A DNA stretch of 64,000 nt from Lampris incognitus. Lineage: Eukaryota; Chordata; Actinopteri; Lampriformes; Lampridae. The stretch is from the NCBI RefSeq assembly GCF_029633865.1, contig NC_079223.1, forward strand, positions 9,061,736-9,125,735. Reading direction: 5' to 3'. The position numbers and the translations under genes are program-made. The notes beneath the pieces are model-generated. The model ran no database searches and was not told where the DNA came from. It worked only from the letters and a program-made list of their open reading frames with translations. Positions 1 through 9,333 of the stretch are shown here, piece by piece (the stretch's first letter is position 1; each line of letters opens with the position of its first letter).

Positions 1-2740
1 TGCCTTTCAGTGTACGCTTTCCCAGCTAGCATTTTACACCCTGCTACTTAGTGCTGGACTGTCTCAGGGCGTCTTTGCACAGCCTGCATCTTGGGTCTTG
101 TCTGGTGTGTTAGACCCCAGCCTCAACCGATCTGGTGCTGAGTTCCTGTTCTTGTGCTGCTATGATCAGCACCTCTGTGTTGTGCTTCAGTCCAGCCTTT
201 TCTTGCCACTGGTAGGATTTTTCAATATCGGCTACATCTTCTGTCTGTCGATGGTACATCCCATGGAGGGGCTTGATCTTCCATGATACCCCCCCCCCTC
301 CTCCTCCTTCTTCTTCTGCACTCGCTGTCTTCTGCTGCCTGAGGTACTCACCTCGGCAGTTCATCCTGGGGGGGGCATCTTTCTAATGTACTCATGGATG
401 TTCCTTGTTTCATCCTGGATAGTGGCCCTAACACCCACTAACCCTCAGCCCCCATCTTTTCGCTTATCGTACAGTTGCAGGCTGCTGGACTTCGGGTGGA
501 ACCCTCCATGCATTGTGAGGGGTTTCCATGTCCTGACATCTGTGACCTTTATCTCCTCCTTTGGCCAGCTTATTATTCCAGCTGGGTATCTGATGACTGG
601 TAGGGCATATGTGTCGATGGCTTGGATCTTATTCTTCCCATTGAGCTGGCTCCTCAGGACCTGCCTCAATCTCTGTAGGTATTTGGCTGTAGCTGACCTT
701 CTTGCTGCCTCCTCTTGATTTCCATTTGCCTGTGGAATACCCAGGTACTTGTAACTTTCCTGTATGTCTGTTATCCTGCCATCTGGTAATTCAACCCCTT
801 CAGTGCTCACCACCTTTAATCTTTTTGCCACCATTTGACCGCACTTGTCCAGTCCGAATGACATCTCGATGTTGTCACTATAGATCCTGGCGAGGTGGCT
901 CAGCGAGTCAATGTCTCGCTCATTCCTGGCATACAGCTGGATGTCATCCATAGGAGGTGGCTGATGTTAACTCCACTTCTGAACCTGGCTGTATCCATAT
1001 CCACTCTTTGTGATGATCTGACTAAGGGGGGGCTCAGGCCTATGCAGAACAGCAGCAGAGACAATGCATCACCTTGGTATATGCCATATTTGATGGTTAC
1101 CTGTGTGATTGTCTTTGAGTTGGCCTCTAGTGTTGTTTTCCACTGCCACATTGAGTTCTTAATGAAAGCTTTTAGTGTGCTGTTGGCTTTGTATAGTGCC
1201 AAGCACTCCAGTAACCAGGTGTGGGACATTGCATCGTATGCATTCTTGTAGTCAATCCAGGCTGTGCTTAGGTTGGTCTGTCTGGTAGAGTCTTGGGTGA
1301 ATGCTCTATCAACCAGTAGCTGATGCTTTGAACCTCTGGTGTTGATCCCAATTCCTTTGAGTTTTGCTCATGTATTGACCCATGTGCCCCTTCAGCTTAG
1401 CTGTTATGATGCCTGACAGGATCTTCCATGTTGTGGAGAGGCAGGTTATCGGCCAGTAGTTTGAAGGTGTTGTACCTTTGTGGGGATCCTTCGTGATCAG
1501 TATTGTTTTGCCCTGTGTTAGCCAGTCAGGGTGAGACCCTGATGTTAGCAGCTGGTTCAACTGTGTTGACAGGCCTTCATGGAGTGCCGTTAGCTTCTTC
1601 AGCCAGTAGGTGTGAATCACGTTAGGGCCCTGCGCAGTCCACCTCTTCATGTTTGAGACTCGTCATTGGATGTCAGCCACTGTAATGATAACTGGTTCCT
1701 GTTCTGGGATATTGATGTGGTCTTCTCTTAGGCCCACCAGCCACTGGGCATTGGTGTTGTGTAATGTCTCCTTTTCCCATATATATCCTTGCAGTATCAC
1801 TCAGTCTCTGCTCTGGGTGGGTCTGATGTTTTTCCCTTGTTATTCTGCAGCTGAGAGTACACTTTGGATGGTTCTTTGAGGAACAGACCATTTACTCTTT
1901 TGGCTTCTGCTTCTCTAGCATATCTCTTCAGCCTGGTGGCCAGAGCTGTGAGTCTTTGTTTGGCAGTTTCCAGGGCCTCACTTATAGACAGCTTGCTCTA
2001 CTTCTTCATCCAGGGCCTGTCTTTCATCACAACTTTCTGCACCTCTGTTAACTGGCTAACATCTCTCCATGCTACTTTGAGCTTGGCTTCCAGCCTTCTC
2101 TTCCATGGAGGGTACTGTTGGTGACCCGTGTTCCAAATCCTGTACCCAGGCTTCTCCAGGATTATAGTTGCAGTATAATCCTGAGCATATACAAGCTTAT
2201 TGGTCTCTGTTATGGTGGCAGTTGAGATGTTGCGTAAGGCTGTGTTCACATCCGCAAGCAGACTTTGTGATGGTACTTTGTCACTGAGTCATAGAAGCCG
2301 TGTCCGGGGGTTGACTGTCTTTAGTCTGGCCATGATTCTCATTTGAACCTCAGTGGCTTCAGCTGTCATGGCTGGTAGGATTTTTTTCAGCTGGTTGGGG
2401 TCTGTCCTCATGTATATCCTGCCTACTGGGTGGCCATTCGGGGTGCTGAACTGTGTGGTCATCCTGTTCAAGGAGTCCCTCCATCTCAGGTCATGACAGT
2501 ACCTTCCTTCTATTGATGTCTGAGCATTGAGCCACTAGCTGCTTCTAAGTCAGTCTGGAAGTAGATCTCCTACTGGTCCACAGTTCCCACATACGCTTCA
2601 TATAACCCCTCTCCAGGGGTCTGCTATTATGGTAGCATTCCATCAATTCCAGGTTCTCGGCCCTTGTCTATGAATGTCTTGTTCCAGTAGCCTATTTCTC
2701 ATCAGGGTGCCCTGGTTCCCCAACACCTAACGCTAACCTT
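1..2740 (-). mobile_element. R2/R4 (Dong/Rex6-like) LINE, incomplete
   Basis: Minus-strand frames read as a reverse transcriptase of the R2/R4 group, from the start of the recognisable protein near 2740 down to base 1, where the window cuts it. Visible pieces are a fingers/palm segment (about 1650-1309), motif B (YQGDALS, about 1100), a YMDD-type box (LLWMDD/MDDIQLYA, about 970-945) followed by a thumb segment containing YKYLGIP (945-445), and a terminal region with a CRLC zinc-knuckle-like motif near 50-100 that suits the restriction-enzyme-like endonuclease of this group. The frame changes several times between 2471 and 445, so it is a dead copy. Clade assignment is from memory of family motifs; a NeSL/R2 relative is the alternative. 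Confidence 0.7.
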
Positions 2741-2780
2741 GTTGACCCGGGTGACGTCCGAGTGTGTGTGTGTGTATATA

Positions 2781-3997
2781 CACTCACCGGCCACTTTATT
2801 AGGCACACCTGTCCAACTGCTCATTAACGCAAATTTCTAATCAGCCAATCACATGGCAGCAACTCAATGCATTTAGTCATGTAGACATGGTCAAGACGAT
2901 CTGCTGCAGTTCAAACCGAGCATCAGAATGGGGAAGAAAGGTGATTTAAGTGACTTTGAACGTGGCATGGTTGTTGGTGCCAGACGGGCTGGTCTGAGTA
3001 TTTCAGAAACTGCTGATCTACTGGGATTTTCACACACAACCATCTCTAGGGTTTACAGAGAATGGTCCGAAAAAGAGAAAATATCCAGTGAGCGGCAGTT
3101 CTGTGGGCGAAAATGCCTTGTTGATGCCGGAGGTCAGAGGAGAATGGCCAGACTGGTTCGAGCTGATAGAAAGGCAACAGTAACTCAAATAACCACTCAT
3201 TACAACCGGGGTATGCAGAAGAGCATCTCTGAACGCACAACACGTCGAACCTTGAGGCAGATGGGCTACAGCAGCAGAAGACCACACCGGGTGCCACTCC
3301 TGTCAGCTAAGAACAGAAAACTGAGGCCACAATTCGCACAGGCTCACCAAGATTGGACAATAGAAGATTGGAAAAACGTTGCCTGGTCTGATGAGTCTCG
3401 ATTTCTGCTGCAACATTCGGATGGTAGGGTCAGAATTTGGCGTCAACAACATGAAAGCATGGATCCATCCTGCCTTGTATCAACGGTTCAGGCTGGTGGT
3501 GGTGGTGTAATGGTGTGGGGGATATTTTCTTGGCACACTTTGGGCCCCTTAGTACCAATTGAGCATCGTGTCAACGCCACAGCCTACCTGAGTATTGTTG
3601 CTGACCATGTCCATCCCATTATGACCACAGTGTTCCCATCTTCTGATGGCTACTTCCAGCAGGATAACGCGCCATGTCATAAAGTTCGAATCATCTCAGA
3701 CTGGTTTCTTGAACATGACAATGAGTTCACTGTACTCAAATGGCCTCCACAGTCACCAGACCTCAATCCAATAGAGCACCTTTGGGATGTGGTGGACCGG
3801 GAGATTCGCATCATGGATGTGCAGCCGACAAATCTGCAGCAACTGCGTGATGCTATCATGTCAATATGGACCAAACTCTCTGAGGAATGTTTCCAGTACC
3901 TTGTTGAATCTATATCACGAAGGATTAAGGCAGTTCTGAAGGCAAAAGGGGGTCCAACCCGGTACTAGCAAGGTGTACCTAATAAAGTGGCCAGTGA

Positions 3998-4000
<3 letters not shown>
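2781..4000 (+). mobile_element. Tc1/mariner element, complete, TA-flanked
   Basis: A 1220-bp DNA transposon. The left terminal inverted repeat starts CACTCACCGGCCACTTTATT and the right end, read in reverse, starts CACTCACTGGCCACTTTATT. About 28 bp pair with two mismatches. Both ends abut a TA dinucleotide, the expected target duplication, inside a TG/TA microsatellite. The single intronless transposase frame is open from end to end. Ends and frame both look whole, which sets it apart from the two decayed Tc1 copies in this window (about 20.2 kb and 27.3 kb). Confidence 0.95.
2928..3968 (+). CDS. Tc1-type transposase, intact, DD36E spacing
   Basis: A 346-residue cut-and-paste transposase, close to the usual Tc1 length of about 340. 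Residues 10-45 form the first helix-turn-helix (ISETADLLGFSHTTIS) and 59-110 the second paired-like DNA-binding domain. The catalytic core shows WSDES (D155), QQDNAPCH (D246) and SPDLNPIEHLW (E283). The gap between the second Asp and the Glu counts as 36 residues rather than the 34 of Sleeping Beauty or Tc1, so this fits the DD36E group (described as Incomer, mainly in ray-finned fish). The first ATG lies about 147 bp inside the left terminal repeat and is the natural start; the stop lies 32 bp before the element end. No stop, frameshift or missing catalytic residue is seen. Confidence 0.95.
   Translation: MGKKGDLSDFERGMVVGARRAGLSISETADLLGFSHTTISRVYREWSEKEKISSERQFCGRKCLVDAGGQRRMARLVRADRKATVTQITTHYNRGMQKSISERTTRRTLRQMGYSSRRPHRVPLLSAKNRKLRPQFAQAHQDWTIEDWKNVAWSDESRFLLQHSDGRVRIWRQQHESMDPSCLVSTVQAGGGGVMVWGIFSWHTLGPLVPIEHRVNATAYLSIVADHVHPIMTTVFPSSDGYFQQDNAPCHKVRIISDWFLEHDNEFTVLKWPPQSPDLNPIEHLWDVVDREIRIMDVQPTNLQQLRDAIMSIWTKLSEECFQYLVESISRRIKAVLKAKGGPTRY

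Positions 4001-4074
<74 letters not shown>
4001..4074. repeat. (TA)n microsatellite
   Basis: About 37 uninterrupted TA units directly after the Tc1 right end. Confidence 0.97.
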
Positions 4075-4075
<1 letters not shown>

Positions 4076-4221
4076 CATTTTTTTTTTCCGAAACCATCAA
4101 TGGTGTTGAGTGCTTGACTAATGAGGAGCGGAATGCGAGATGCACGAAACAGGCCTGTACTTCTATGCATTAAAATCTTTTTTCCTGTATCGTGTTGATA
4201 TATATATATATATATATATAA

Positions 4222-4299
<78 letters not shown>

Positions 4300-4462
4300 T
4301 ATATACTATATGTAGCATTTTTTTCCGGAAACCATCAATGGTGTAGATAAAAGTGCTCAACAAACGAGGAGCAGAATATTTGGATGGATGTAGGAAAAAA
4401 AACTTTAATGCATTTCAGTACAAGCTTGTTTCACGGGTCACGCACTCATTCTGCTCCTCGCC
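4075..4462. repeat. Direct and inverted copies of one repeat around microsatellites
   Basis: A segment beginning AGCATTTTTTT and continuing through CCATCAATGGTGT to GAGGAGC occurs at about 4074-4127 and again, in the same orientation, at 4314-4369. A second part (GAGGAGC to the TTTTTTCC tract, about 4122-4187) returns inverted at 4394-4460. Family not identified; it could be the terminal repeat of a Penelope-like element. Confidence 0.6.
4199..4296. repeat. (TA)n followed by (CA)n microsatellite
   Basis: TA units at 4199-4220, then about 35 CA units at 4227-4296. Confidence 0.97.
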
Positions 4463-4755
4463 TATGAAACTCTCCCACAAGAAATGTGCAACATTGACTC
4501 TCTTTCAACCTTCAAATCCCATCTCAAAACGTACCTTTTCAAACTGGCATATTCAGTCTGATACCTGCTTCATTGAGTTTTGTGCAGATGATGATTTTAT
4601 ACTTATCTGTTGTACTAACTTTTTATTGTCTACCTGCTTTGTTTTGATTTTACGCTGTCTGATACAGTGCTACTTGTTTTTTACTGTGTTCTGTAAGGTG
4701 TCATTGAGTGCTTTGAAAGGCACCCACAAATAAAATCTATCATTATTATTATTAT
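4463..4755 (+). mobile_element. L2 LINE, 3' end only
   Basis: Nearly the same sequence as the 3' end of the L2 element at 63.5-63.8 kb, starting at CTATGAAACTCTC and running through the AATAAA-like tail into an ATT repeat. It is 5'-truncated, as most LINE copies are. Confidence 0.85.
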
Positions 4756-4886
4756 CAGCTGCCAATGTGATATATATATATACATACGTATATATTCTAC
4801 TACTACTACTTTTGGCTGCTCCCGTTAGGGGGCGCCACAGCGGATCATCCGTTTCCATCTCTTCCTGTCCTCTGCATCTTCCTCTG

Positions 4887-6184
4887 TCACACCAGCCACC
4901 ACACATGTCCAAACCATCTCAGTCTTGCCTCTCTTGCTTTGTCTCCAAACCGTCCAACCTGAGCAGTCCCTCTAATATAATCGTTCCTAATCCTGTCCTT
5001 CTTCGTTACTCCCAGTGAAAATCTTATCATCTTCAACTCTGCCACCTCCAACTCCACCTCCTGTCTTTTCGTCAGTGCCACTGTCTCCAAACCATACAAC
5101 ATAGCTGGTCTCACAACCATCTTGTAAACCTTCCCTTTAACTCTTGCTGGTACCCTTCTATCGCAAATCACTCCTGACACTCTTCTCCACCCACTCCACC
5201 CTGCCTGCACTCTCGTCTTCACCTCTCTCCTGCACGTCCCGTTACTTTGGACAGTTGACCCCAAGTACTTAAACTCATATGCCTTGATCACCTCCACTCC
5301 TTGCATCCTCACCATTCCACTGTCCTCTCTCTCATTCACGCATATGTATTCCGTCTTGCTCCTACTGACTTTCATTCGTCTTCTCTCCAGCGCATACCTC
5401 CACCTCTCCAGGCTCCCCTCCACCTGCACCCTACTCTTGCTACAGATCACAATGTCATCCGCGAACATCATCGTCCATGGAGACTTCTGCCTGATCTCGT
5501 CCGTCAACCTGTCCATCACCATTGCAAACAAGAAAGGGCTCAGAGCCGATCCTTGATGTAATCCCACCTCCAACTTGAACCCATCTGTCATTCCAACCGC
5601 ACACCTCACCACTGTCACACTTCCCTCATACGTATGCTGCACCACTCCTACATACTTCTCTGCAACTCCCGACTTCCTCATACAATACCACACCTCCTCT
5701 CTTGGCACCCTGCCGTATGCTTTCTCTAAATCTATAAAGACACAATGCAACTCTTTCTGGCCTTCTCTATACTTCTCCATCAACATTCTCAAAGCAAACA
5801 TCGCATCTGTGGTGCTCTTCGTGGCATGAAACCATACTGCTGCTCGCTAATTGTCACCTCTCCTCTTAACCTAGCTTCTATTACTCTTTCCCATATCTTC
5901 ATGCTGTTGCTGATCAACTTTATGCCTCTGTAGTTGCTACAGTTCTGCAAATCGCCCTTGTTCTTGAAAATCGGTACCAGTATGCTTCTTCTCCACTCCT
6001 CAGGCATCCTCTCACTTTCCAAGATTGTGTTAAACAATCTAGTTAAAAACTCCACTGTCATCTCTCCTAAACACCTCCATGCCTCCACAGGTATGTCATC
6101 AGGACCAACTGCCTTTCCACTCTTCATCCTCTTCATAGCTGCCCTCACTTCCTCCTTGCTAATCCACAGCACTTCTTGATTCAC
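4887..6184 (-). pseudogene. RTE reverse transcriptase, frame-broken
   Basis: Two minus-strand frames (6184-5789 and 5801-4887) together cover the RT domain. Seen are KSGKAVGPDDIP and PIFKNKGD in the first, and FIDLEKAYGRVP (motif A), GLHQGSALSPF (motif B) and MMFADDIVICS (FADD box) in the second, then the YLGSTVQSNG thumb and the RNDYIRGTAQ tail. The FADD active site is intact, but the frame shift near 5795 and a C-terminal deletion make the copy dead. Confidence 0.88.
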
Positions 6185-6198
6185 TATCTATCCCTCCA

Positions 6199-7512
6199 TT
6201 ATCCAACCTTCTCTCTCTCATTTTCTTTATTCATCAGCCCATCAAAGTACGCCTTCCACCTTCTCAGCACACTCTCTTCACTTGTCAGCACATTTCCATC
6301 TCTATCCTTGATCGCCCTAACTTTCTGCACATCATTTGCAGCTCGGTCCCTCTGTCTAGCCAATCGGTACCAGTCCTTTTCTCCTTCCTTAGTGTCTAAC
6401 CTGTCATACAACTCACCATACGCCTTTTCCTTTGCCTTTGCCACCTCTCTCTTTGCTTTACGCTGCATCTCCTTGTACTCCTGTCTACTTTCTTCATCTC
6501 TCTGACTATCCCACTTCTTCTTTGCCAACCTCTTCCTGTGTATACTTTGCTGTACTTCCTCATTCCACCACCAAGTCTCCTTGTCTTCCTTCCTCTGTCC
6601 TGATGACACACCCAGTACCTTCCTAGCTGTCTCCCTGGTTGTCCAGCCATCTGGCAGCTCTTCACTACCACCCAGCGCCTGTCTTAACTCCTCCCTGAAC
6701 TCTACACAACAGTCTTCCTTCTTCAACTTCCACCATTTGATCTTCGGCTGTGTCTTCACTCGCTTCCTCTTCTTGGTCTCCAAAGTCATCCTACAGACCA
6801 CCATCCGATGCTGCCTAGCTACGTTCTCCCCTGTCACCACCTTGCAGTCTCCAATCCCTTTTAGATCACGCCTTCTACATAAGATATAGTCCACCTGTGT
6901 GCACTTTCCTCCACTCTTGTACGTCACCCTGTGTTCCTCCCTCTTCTTGAAATATGTATTCACCACAGCCATTTCCATCCTTTTCACAAAATCCACCACC
7001 ATCTGTCCTTCCACATTTCTCTCCTTGACTCCATACCTTCCAATCACCTCCTCATCACCTCTGTTCCCTTCATCAACATGTCCATTGAAGTCCGCTCCAA
7101 TCACCACTCTCTCCTCCTTGGGTACCCTCTCCACCATGTCGTCCAACTCACTCCAGAATTCTTCTTTCTCGTCTGTCTCACACCCAACTTGCGGGGCATA
7201 TGCGCTGATAACATTCAGCAATACACCTTCGATTTCCAGCTTCATACTCATCACTCTGTCTGACACTCTCCTCACCTCCAGCACGCTCTTGACATACTCT
7301 TCCTTCAGAATTACCCCTACCCCATTTTTCCTCCCATTCGCACCAGGGTAGAAGAGTTTGAACCCACCTCTGATACTCTTGACCTTACTCCCCTTCCACC
7401 TGGTCTCTTGCACACACAGTATGCCTACCTTTCTTCTTTGCATCATATCAGCCAGCTCTCTCCCTTTACCAGTCATAGTGCCAACATTCAGAGTTCCAAC
7501 TCTCACCTCCAC
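6199..7512 (-). CDS. RTE ORF, AP-endonuclease and linker part
   Basis: 437 residues. The N-terminal 230 form an exonuclease-endonuclease-phosphatase fold: VGTLNVGTM at the start, CVQETRWKG (catalytic Glu) at about 34-42, and ADFNGHVDEGN (Asp/Asn pair) at about 145. The usual SDH near residue 235 reads RQHR, so one catalytic residue of the final motif is not standard. A basic, coiled linker follows up to the frame break before the reverse transcriptase. It resembles proteins annotated as craniofacial development protein 2-like, which are RTE-derived. The neighbouring frame continues the same polyprotein. Not a host gene. Confidence 0.85.
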   Translation of the reverse strand: MEVRVGTLNVGTMTGKGRELADMMQRRKVGILCVQETRWKGSKVKSIRGGFKLFYPGANGRKNGVGVILKEEYVKSVLEVRRVSDRVMSMKLEIEGVLLNVISAYAPQVGCETDEKEEFWSELDDMVERVPKEERVVIGADFNGHVDEGNRGDEEVIGRYGVKERNVEGQMVVDFVKRMEMAVVNTYFKKREEHRVTYKSGGKCTQVDYILCRRRDLKGIGDCKVVTGENVARQHRMVVCRMTLETKKRKRVKTQPKIKWWKLKKEDCCVEFREELRQALGGSEELPDGWTTRETARKVLGVSSGQRKEDKETWWWNEEVQQSIHRKRLAKKKWDSQRDEESRQEYKEMQRKAKREVAKAKEKAYGELYDRLDTKEGEKDWYRLARQRDRAANDVQKVRAIKDRDGNVLTSEESVLRRWKAYFDGLMNKENEREKVG

Positions 7513-7796
7513 ACGCCTACCTTTCCTCCTCTCTAGCTGCCTCTGGACATGCCTTCCCCCTCTCCTTCTCTTTCGCCCAACAGTAGCATAGTTTCCACCG
7601 GCACCCTGCTAGTTAACAGTTCTGGTGGTGATCGTCGGTAACCTGGGCCTTTCCGGTATGGAAATCTTATTTACATATTTGATTTGGCAAAGATTTTATG
7701 CCGGATGCCCTTCCTGACGCAACCTTCCCCATTTGTCCGAGCTTGGGACCGGCACTTAGAATACACTGGCTTGTGCATCCTCAGTGGCTGGGTTTT

Positions 7797-7809
7797 ATAT
7801 ATATATATT

Positions 7810-7856
<47 letters not shown>

Positions 7857-7882
7857 GTGTGCGCGCGTGTGCATGTGTGTAT
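7797..7882. repeat. (TA)n(TG)n microsatellite
   Basis: A short TA run, then a TG run with a few interruptions, immediately upstream of the RTE 5' end. Confidence 0.95.
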
Positions 7883-8280
7883 ACTTTCACATACTTATTT
7901 TATTTTATTTGATCTTATTCTCTGTACCAACAACGCCAAGTTAAATTCCTAGTGCATGTAAAGCATATGGCAATTAACGAATTTCTGATTCTGATAGAGC
8001 TGCAGGTGACATTTTTTACACATTCAGCAGGTGTGGGTGGTTGCATACTGACTAGTATGATTTGAAGTAAACAATGTGAAATGACCTGTTGCCACAAATT
8101 GGTAGTAGGCCTATCTGCAGAGTAAAAAGAGGGTCTGACCCCAGATCTTGTATGAACAAAATATCCAGTGGCCAAGAGCCCCCCTTCCTGTGTGACAGCA
8201 TACACAGGCATGTCAAACAGTCAAACAACATTATAGGCTACATATTAATATTGATGGGTTAAGGAATTCATACTGAATAG
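7883..8280. other. Unassigned intergenic sequence
   Basis: No reading frame of substance. A GAATTTCTGATTCTGAT motif near 7977-7997 looks like the tail of a retroposon; nothing else recognised. Confidence 0.5.
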
Positions 8281-8427
8281 CAGGGGCGACTCTAGGATCA
8301 GAGCTTTAGGGGTGCAGAGCACCCAGAGTGCTGGCCGGCCAGGCAAGATAAATTTGGGGGGGTGGGTGGATCAAACCGTTTTCGAAGCATGGGGGGGTGT
8401 GCTGTATTTTTGTTGTTAAAATATTAC

Positions 8428-8562
8428 TGTAAACTACTAATAAGACCCGTTAGCCCCTAGCTAACGGGTCTGACCCTTTAGCCGAGCGGTTAGCGACGTC
8501 GCCTTGTGGTGCAGTACACCTCGTATCGAATCCCGCACCGGGCATGAAAATAACCGGTTACA
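8428..8562 (+). repeat. TRIM copy A, 5' LTR with tRNA-like module
   Basis: 135 bp, TG...CA. A perfect 9-bp stem with loop CCCTA lies at 8446-8468 (CCCGTTAGC / GCTAACGGG). An A-box-like TAGCCGAGCGGTTAG is at 8479-8493 and a B-box-like GTATCGAATCC at 8523-8533, spaced as in a tRNA gene. Confidence 0.85.
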
Positions 8563-8563
8563 T

Positions 8564-8582
8564 TGGTGGCGGCGGTGGGATC
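8564..8582 (+). promoter_or_regulatory. TRIM primer-binding site, tRNA-Leu type
   Basis: TGGTGGCGGCGGTGGGATC. Copy B has TGGTGGCAGCGGTGGGATC, which complements the 3' end of vertebrate tRNA-Leu(AAG), CCCACCGCTGCCACCA, as I recall that tRNA. Confidence 0.8.
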
Positions 8583-8664
8583 CGGAAGTGTGCAGATCCT
8601 CAGAAGTCTCTTCAGAGCGCGGAATGACAAAGCGCGAGGGCGCGCTTCCGGGGAGGGTGACGAC

Positions 8665-8759
8665 TGTAAACTACTAATAAGACCCCTTTAGCCGAGCGGT
8701 TAGTGGTGCGGTATATCTCGTATCGAATCCCGCACCGGGCAAGAAAATAACCGGTGACA
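8665..8759 (+). repeat. TRIM copy A, 3' LTR
   Basis: Begins with the same TGTAAACTACTAATAAGAC as the 5' LTR and ends GGTGACA; also carries the A and B boxes. Confidence 0.85.
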
Positions 8760-8989
8760 TTACGTTTAAACCATATACTGGATACGGTTTTGACATTTCT
8801 TCAGTTTATCGAACGTGGACGTACAGTAAAAAAAAAAAAATCTCTTCAATTTTAGGGGTGCTGGGGTTCAACGTAGGGGTGCTGCAGCGCCCCCCCCCCA
8901 AAAAAAAATGGGCTAGAAACGCCTATGCCGAGCAGATAACGTTGATCCAACCACGGGCGGGCGGTTTGAATCAAACGGGATTCTGTAAA

Positions 8990-9140
8990 TCCGCCTCAAA
9001 CCGTGCGCCGCCGTCAGGGAACTACAACTCCCGTCGGCCGCGCGTCCTGATTGGACGCACATCAGCCAATGGGACGGCCGCTTTGAATAATGGTCGCTAT
9101 TTGGGGCACGGGGCCAGCGACGTCTAGCCAGCTCGAAGTG
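8990..9140 (+). promoter_or_regulatory. rrbp1: rrbp1 promoter, CpG-rich, TATA-less
   Basis: GC- and CpG-rich DNA upstream of the first exon, without a TATA box. ACTACAACTCCC at 9021-9032 matches the core of the ZNF143 site. Two CCAAT boxes are present, one reversed at 9050-9054 (ATTGG) and one forward at 9066-9070. This arrangement suits a broadly expressed gene. CpG richness continues through exon 1 into the first 0.8 kb of intron 1. Confidence 0.65.
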
Positions 9141-9333
9141 CCACGACTTCACAGCGCACCGGACTCCCCTCCGGACCCGCACGGCTCGGAAGACGGACGA
9201 GAGTGAGCAAGGATCGGCGGAGAACTAGGACAGAGCCGCTTCACCAACCAAGCCCGAAAAAGCTTTGTCTCCCTCCTCTCTTCGTCCCCCCCATCTGGAA
9301 AAAGCGCTCGTAGCTAAGCACAGCAGCCGGGAG
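9130..9333 (+). other. rrbp1: rrbp1 non-coding first exon
   Basis: The inferred 5'-UTR exon ends at a clear donor, GGGAG|GTAGGTG, at 9333. The next exon begins at 11598 after TTGACAG, 18 bases before the ATG. The transcription start is a guess from the promoter motifs. Confidence 0.6.

Larger units (their letters stand above)
4800..7790 (-). mobile_element. RTE-clade LINE, near full length, inactivated
   Basis: About 3.0 kb on the minus strand: a 5' leader (7790-7513, with the GGATGCCCTTCCTGACGCAA block common to fish RTE elements), an AP-endonuclease frame, a reverse transcriptase frame, and a 3' end at the block near 4820 that is also the end of the second copy at 44.8 kb. The reading frame is broken near 6190 and near 5795. 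Between the codons for WFGHVW and the final EEDAEDR block, about 125 bp present in the 44.8-kb copy are missing, so the C-terminus is interrupted too. Confidence 0.9.
8424..8763 (+). mobile_element. TRIM copy A (miniature LTR element with tRNA-like LTRs)
   Basis: LTR at 8428-8562 (TGTAAACTACTAATAAGAC to GGTTACA), one base, a primer-binding site at 8564-8582, about 80 bp without coding capacity, a purine-rich tract (GGGGAGGG) just before the second LTR, and LTR 8665-8759. The element is flanked by TTAC at 8424-8427 and 8760-8763, a 4-bp target duplication. Each LTR contains a tRNA-like module. It encodes nothing and must be moved by enzymes of another element. Family not known to me. Confidence 0.85.
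8281..8927. mobile_element. hAT-like miniature, host of a TRIM insertion
   Basis: Starts CAGGGGCGACTCTAGG and ends GGGCTAGAAACGCCTATG, imperfect inverted ends of a common fish miniature family. Flanking octamers CTGAATAG and CCGAGCAG agree at 5 of 8, as a decayed 8-bp duplication could. The interior is interrupted by TRIM copy A at 8424-8763. Confidence 0.65.

Noticed and set aside
4106-4150. Hammerhead-ribozyme-like string (CTAATGAGG ... GAAAC), as known from Penelope terminal repeats
   Set aside because: The stretch between the two core parts does not form stem II and the first core part is not CTGATGA.
3915-4363. Frames rich in Tyr-Ile, Thr-His or Cys-Val
   Set aside because: They are translations of TA, CA and TG microsatellites.
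6176-7591. Several Ser/Pro/Leu-rich plus-strand frames
   Set aside because: Antisense shadows of the RTE endonuclease and RT frames.
8428-8562. Genuine tRNA gene
   Set aside because: A and B boxes are present but the anticodon and acceptor stems do not pair properly, and the copies lie inside LTRs with target duplications.
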